Positions 60,913 to 64,000 of a stretch of 64,000 nt of DNA are shown piece by piece. This DNA is from Peribacillus frigoritolerans. GTDB lineage: Bacteria; Bacillota; Bacilli; Bacillales; Bacillaceae. Both the position numbers and the translations under genes were made by a program. The stretch spans positions 930,001 to 994,000 of the forward strand of contig NZ_SMZY01000001.1 of assembly GCF_004358755.1 (NCBI RefSeq), read 5' to 3'. Position 1 is the stretch's first letter, and each line of letters opens with the position of its first letter. Under the pieces are notes generated by a model. It saw only the letters and a program-made list of their open reading frames with translations, did not search any database and was not told the DNA's origin.

Positions 60913-62430
60913 GTGAGAAAGGTTTTTAGCAGTTTACTAGTTTTATTCCTGATTTTAAATCAGATGCCTCTTTCAGGCAAAGCTGAGTCCAATATTCAGC
61001 AAATCGGATCTGTAAAAGGAAACAGCGTCAATGTTTATTCTTCTCCAAAATTGAGCTCGAAAGTGGCAGCTGTTCTGGAAAAAGGAGATGAATATCCTCT
61101 TATTCAATCTGCAGCCGGTGACTCGGCCGATGCGATAACATATAAAGTTGTCAGAGGAAATACATTATGGAAAATAGCCAATCAATATGGAACAACCGTT
61201 CATGAACTGAAACAATTGAATGGTTTAAAAAATGATGCGATTTCTCATGGACAACTACTGAAGATTCCTCAGACCGTTCAAGTTCATCAAGTGATCTCAG
61301 GCGATACTCTGTGGAAAATTTCGAACAAATATAAAGTAACAGTCAATGATGTTACCAAGCTTAATGGTTTAAAGACAGCTCAGCTTAAAATTGGCCAAAA
61401 ATTAAAAATCCCTGTGTATTATTATGAAGTGCAGCTGCTCGGCGGAAAAAAAGGCTGGATTAAAAAATCGCAGCTTCAAGTTAAAAACAGCAAACGTGTC
61501 GTGATGGGATGGAGTTTTAATGGAACAGCCAATACCTACATTCAGCAGATGAAAAACAAACGCAATCTAAATGTTGTCTCACCGCGATGGTTTACGTTAA
61601 ATCAATCGGAAACAGGTGTTTCTATTAAAATGGATTCTGCCTATTCAGATGCAGCACATGCTGCCGGGAAAAAAGTCTGGCCGCTCCTTGGCAACAGCTT
61701 TGACCCCATTCTGACAGATTCCATCATAGGGAATCCTCAAAAAAGACAAAAACTAATTTCTGCGCTTCAGACTGCATTAATCACTAGCAAAAGCGATGGA
61801 ATAAATGTTGATTTCGAAAACATTGATATAAAAAACAAACAGGAATATGTATCTTTTATCCGGGAATTAAAAACAGCCCTGAAGCCTCATGGAATCATTG
61901 TTTCTGTCGATGTAACAAGAACGAGCGATGACCCATTCTGGTCTGGAAGCCTGGACCGAAAAGAACTCGGCAAAATAGCCGATTATATTGTGATGATGGG
62001 GTATGATGAGCATTGGGGCGGGGGGCCAAAAGCTGGTTCAGTTGCTTCCCTTCCGTGGGTGGAAGAAGGCATTAAGCTCTTAATGAAAGATGTTCCCTCA
62101 CATAAAATCCTTCTCGCTGTTCCGTTTTATACAAGAGAATGGGTGACAGACTTATCTTCTAACAAATTGAGAAGCATCGACCGCACGATGTCAGAAGTCA
62201 ATAAGATCATTTCCTCTAAAGGACTTAAAAAAGTATGGGACCAAAAGGCTTCACAACATTATGTCCAATTTACTGAAAAAGGCGAAAAACATCAACTGTG
62301 GATAGAAGACAAGAAATCCATTGAGCTTAGAATGAAAATGATGAAGGAAAATCACTTAGGCGGAGCAGCTGCCTGGTATATAGGCTCAGAAACTTCGGAT
62401 ATTTGGGATGTTTATCACTTTAATGAATGA
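60913..62430 (+). CDS. SH3-LysM-GH18 cell-wall/spore-cortex hydrolase
   Basis: A 505-residue exported enzyme starting at GTG after GAAGGAAG. Signal peptide 1-24; an SH3b-like segment (GSVKGNSVNVYSSPKLSSKV); two LysM domains (about 76-118, YKVVRGNTLWKIANQYGTTV; about 124-167, HQVISGDTLWKISNKYKVTV), which bind glycan; and a GH18 domain (about 192-505) with the DxxDxDxE-type catalytic motif DGINVDFENID and MMGYDEHWGG. YaaH/SleL and YdhD are relatives; they act as N-acetylglucosaminidases on spore cortex or wall. A strong terminator follows. Confidence 0.9.
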   Translation: MRKVFSSLLVLFLILNQMPLSGKAESNIQQIGSVKGNSVNVYSSPKLSSKVAAVLEKGDEYPLIQSAAGDSADAITYKVVRGNTLWKIANQYGTTVHELKQLNGLKNDAISHGQLLKIPQTVQVHQVISGDTLWKISNKYKVTVNDVTKLNGLKTAQLKIGQKLKIPVYYYEVQLLGGKKGWIKKSQLQVKNSKRVVMGWSFNGTANTYIQQMKNKRNLNVVSPRWFTLNQSETGVSIKMDSAYSDAAHAAGKKVWPLLGNSFDPILTDSIIGNPQKRQKLISALQTALITSKSDGINVDFENIDIKNKQEYVSFIRELKTALKPHGIIVSVDVTRTSDDPFWSGSLDRKELGKIADYIVMMGYDEHWGGGPKAGSVASLPWVEEGIKLLMKDVPSHKILLAVPFYTREWVTDLSSNKLRSIDRTMSEVNKIISSKGLKKVWDQKASQHYVQFTEKGEKHQLWIEDKKSIELRMKMMKENHLGGAAAWYIGSETSDIWDVYHFNE

Positions 62431-62460
62431 TGGATATTAAGATGAAAACATAATACAGAG

Positions 62461-62503
62461 AAAACGGATACCAAATTGCACAGCGTTTGGTATCCGTTTT
62501 TTG
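62461..62503. terminator. Bidirectional terminator
   Basis: Perfect 15-bp stem AAAACGGATACCAAA/TTTGGTATCCGTTTT with a 10-base loop; six T residues follow. Confidence 0.93.
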
Positions 62504-62523
62504 TGAATTTAAAGAACCATTCC

Positions 62524-63012
62524 TTAGTAATTATTCATTGGAACAATGCAAAAATAAATTTGACTTTCTTTATCAATTTCCGGGGTAACCTCTGGTCCAT
62601 AATCTGTTGAAATGGCCATGTCAGCTGAATCAGCGCTTCCAAAATAGGCTTTATAAGCTTTGTCTGAATGAGTTCTTAATTCAAATGAGACATGGGGTGC
62701 TTTTTTTCTATCTTTATACTTGACCTGTACCTCAGCATTGGTTTTATACCATGCATATTTTCCATTAGATTCTCTTAAGTGGACAACGCCTGCTGTTTCT
62801 CCATCATTCATTTCTCTTTTGAAAAAAACAAACAGTTCCCCGTCTGATTGTATTTCCCCTAAAAGATTGCCTGCTGATAAGTCTTCTTCTTTTAGACCAT
62901 TTTTAATGGCTTCTTCTTTCGTAGCAAACCATTTTAAGTGATCTTCATTAGCAGAACATCCAATAAGCAATAGAAAAATTAAAAGAACAAGACATTTCAA
63001 TCTCAACCTCAT
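62524..63012 (-). CDS. Lipoprotein of unknown function
   Basis: A 162-residue protein with lipobox LLLIGC (predicted lipidated Cys about residue 19). The exported part has DHLKWFATKEEAIKNGLKEE and GELFVFFKREMNDGETAGVV, followed by beta-rich YKTNAEVQVKYKDRKKAPHV. No known family. Start at ATG 63012 is only a few bases from AGGAG; TTG 63006 (9 bases) is an equal candidate. Confidence 0.7.
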   Translation of the reverse strand: MRLRLKCLVLLIFLLLIGCSANEDHLKWFATKEEAIKNGLKEEDLSAGNLLGEIQSDGELFVFFKREMNDGETAGVVHLRESNGKYAWYKTNAEVQVKYKDRKKAPHVSFELRTHSDKAYKAYFGSADSADMAISTDYGPEVTPEIDKESQIYFCIVPMNNY

Positions 63013-63196
63013 CTTCTCCTGTGAAAACAATATTTTAATAGATTATTTCTTTCTCAAAGGTCAAAAATCCTTTTAATTGGTATTAACAGCCAGATTAAGA
63101 GTAAAACTTTTTGATTTCATAGCTTCTTTGATTGTGATATTATTTAGTAATCCGAAATAAATTTATATGGTATTCAATTAACTTAGGAGAGATACA

Positions 63197-64000
63197 GTGA
63201 ATCATTTAACGAAAGCACCTCTTTGGACGAAGTCGTTTGTTATGCTTATGCTTGGAAACTTATTTATTTTTATGTCGTTTCAGATGCTGATTCCCACACT
63301 TCCGCCTTATATTAAATCATTGGGAGCAACGGGTCTGGAGATTGGATTAGTGACGGCTTTATTTTCAATAGGAGCTGTTCTCAGCCGTCCGTTTATCGGG
63401 TACATGCTTGAATATAAAGCACGAAAGCCGCTTGTTTTGATTGGAGCTGCGGCGCTTCTTGTGATCACCATTTTTTACCCAATTTCAAATGTGATTCTTA
63501 TTTTCCTGATGTTCAGGTTCATCCATGGTCTTGCCTGGGGTTTTTCAACCACAGTAAACGGGACGGCGGCGGTGGATGTGATACCAAAATCCCGTCTTGG
63601 CGAAGGAATGGGGTATTTTGGTCTTTCTGTAACACTCGGCATGATTATTGCGCCAAGCCTCGGCATCTTTTTATTCGGTGTTACAACGTTTAACAATTTA
63701 ATCTATATTTCCTGTGCTCTTGGAATCATTGCGATTATTCTTTTAGCAGCAGTTCGTTACTATACCCCTGAAACGGTCAGACTGACCAAAAAAGAAGATT
63801 TGAAATTCTCTTATCTTGGTTCGCTCGTTGAAAAAACAAGCTGGTATCCGGCTTTAATTACAATGATTGCAACGTTCGGATATGGTTCTGTTGTGACATT
63901 TATTGTGATTTTCGGTGAAGAGCGGGGCATTGACCAGATTTTCATTTTCTATCTTTTTAATGCGGTCATGGCTTCGATTTCAAGACCAATTGCAGGAAAG
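63197..64000 (+). CDS. MFS transporter, cut at window end
   Basis: A frame open from GTG 63197 (TTAGGAGAG upstream) to the last base, 268 residues seen. Features are typical of 12-segment MFS_1 proteins: FMSFQMLIPTLPPYIKSLGA in segment 1, LFSIGAVLSRPFIGYMLEYK (motif A region), RFIHGLAWGFSTTVNGTAAV in segment 4 and VTLGMIIAPSLGIFLF in segment 5. Likely drug or metabolite efflux; substrate unknown. The 3' part lies beyond the window. Confidence 0.88.
   Translation, partial: MNHLTKAPLWTKSFVMLMLGNLFIFMSFQMLIPTLPPYIKSLGATGLEIGLVTALFSIGAVLSRPFIGYMLEYKARKPLVLIGAAALLVITIFYPISNVILIFLMFRFIHGLAWGFSTTVNGTAAVDVIPKSRLGEGMGYFGLSVTLGMIIAPSLGIFLFGVTTFNNLIYISCALGIIAIILLAAVRYYTPETVRLTKKEDLKFSYLGSLVEKTSWYPALITMIATFGYGSVVTFIVIFGEERGIDQIFIFYLFNAVMASISRPIAGK

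Noticed and set aside
1-64000. tRNA, rRNA, prophage or insertion sequence genes
   Set aside because: No cloverleaf, rRNA-like block, integrase, phage structural gene or transposase was found in reading the window.

Overview
The window looks like chromosomal DNA of a low-GC, endospore-forming Bacillaceae member (Bacillus or a close relative such as Metabacillus; this is inference from gene content). Support comes from strong AGGAGG-type ribosome sites, frequent TTG/GTG starts, a SigB-type promoter before a KGG-repeat stress protein, CcpA (cre) boxes, a T-box leader, and homologues of B. subtilis yxjC-scoAB-yxjF, kamA-yodPQRST, yozE, spx and ywaC/sasA. No rRNA, tRNA, CRISPR, prophage or intact insertion sequence was seen.

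Layout. 1-2.4 kb: tail of a phosphate-binding-type protein, the KGG stress protein, an AraC regulator and a 5'-truncated MFS relic. 2.5-14.8 kb: a peptidoglycan amino-sugar recycling region. AnmK and a secreted GHL10 hydrolase are divergent from murQ, PTS IIB-IIC, a small membrane protein, a GH4 enzyme, PTS IIA, mupG, a BadF-type sugar kinase, a MurR/RpiR regulator, nagB and a NagR-like GntR regulator. Together they would import a phosphorylated wall disaccharide, split it, convert MurNAc-6P to GlcNAc-6P and feed glycolysis. The lac/chitobiose-type PTS with GH4 and MupG differs from the MurP-type arrangement. 14.8-16.3 kb is a decayed stretch with a TetR relic, ending in a T-box that leads into an MFS transporter at 16.3-17.6 kb.

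17.9-26.4 kb: hypothetical, acetyltransferase and transporter genes, including an amino-acid ABC binding protein and permease with no ATPase, and a frameshifted alkaline-phosphatase-superfamily lipoprotein. 26.6-33 kb: a HEAT-like protein, then a ketone-body/3-hydroxybutyrate operon (permease, scoA, scoB, 3-hydroxybutyrate dehydrogenase) behind a sigma-54 promoter and a cre box, followed by its probable sigma-54 activator. 33-42 kb: an acetyltransferase relic, an amidase, an Spx-paralogue/small-alarmone-synthetase/MarR trio, two tiny zinc-ribbon proteins, a two-module 5'-nucleotidase and a PAP2 protein.

42-54.3 kb: small enzymes, then a lysine degradation cluster through beta-lysine: aminotransferase, two CoA-transferase subunits, M20 deacylase, an aldehyde dehydrogenase not found in the B. 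subtilis yod operon as I know it, AblB acetyltransferase, a second sigma-54 activator, and kamA behind a clear sigma-54 promoter. The window thus holds two catabolic modules each pairing sigma-54 with its own PAS-AAA+-Fis activator. 54.5-64 kb: a MarR/DHA2 drug-efflux pair, small membrane proteins, a secreted esterase-like hydrolase, a MITE-like repeat, a LysM-GH18 wall enzyme, a lipoprotein and an MFS transporter cut by the window end.
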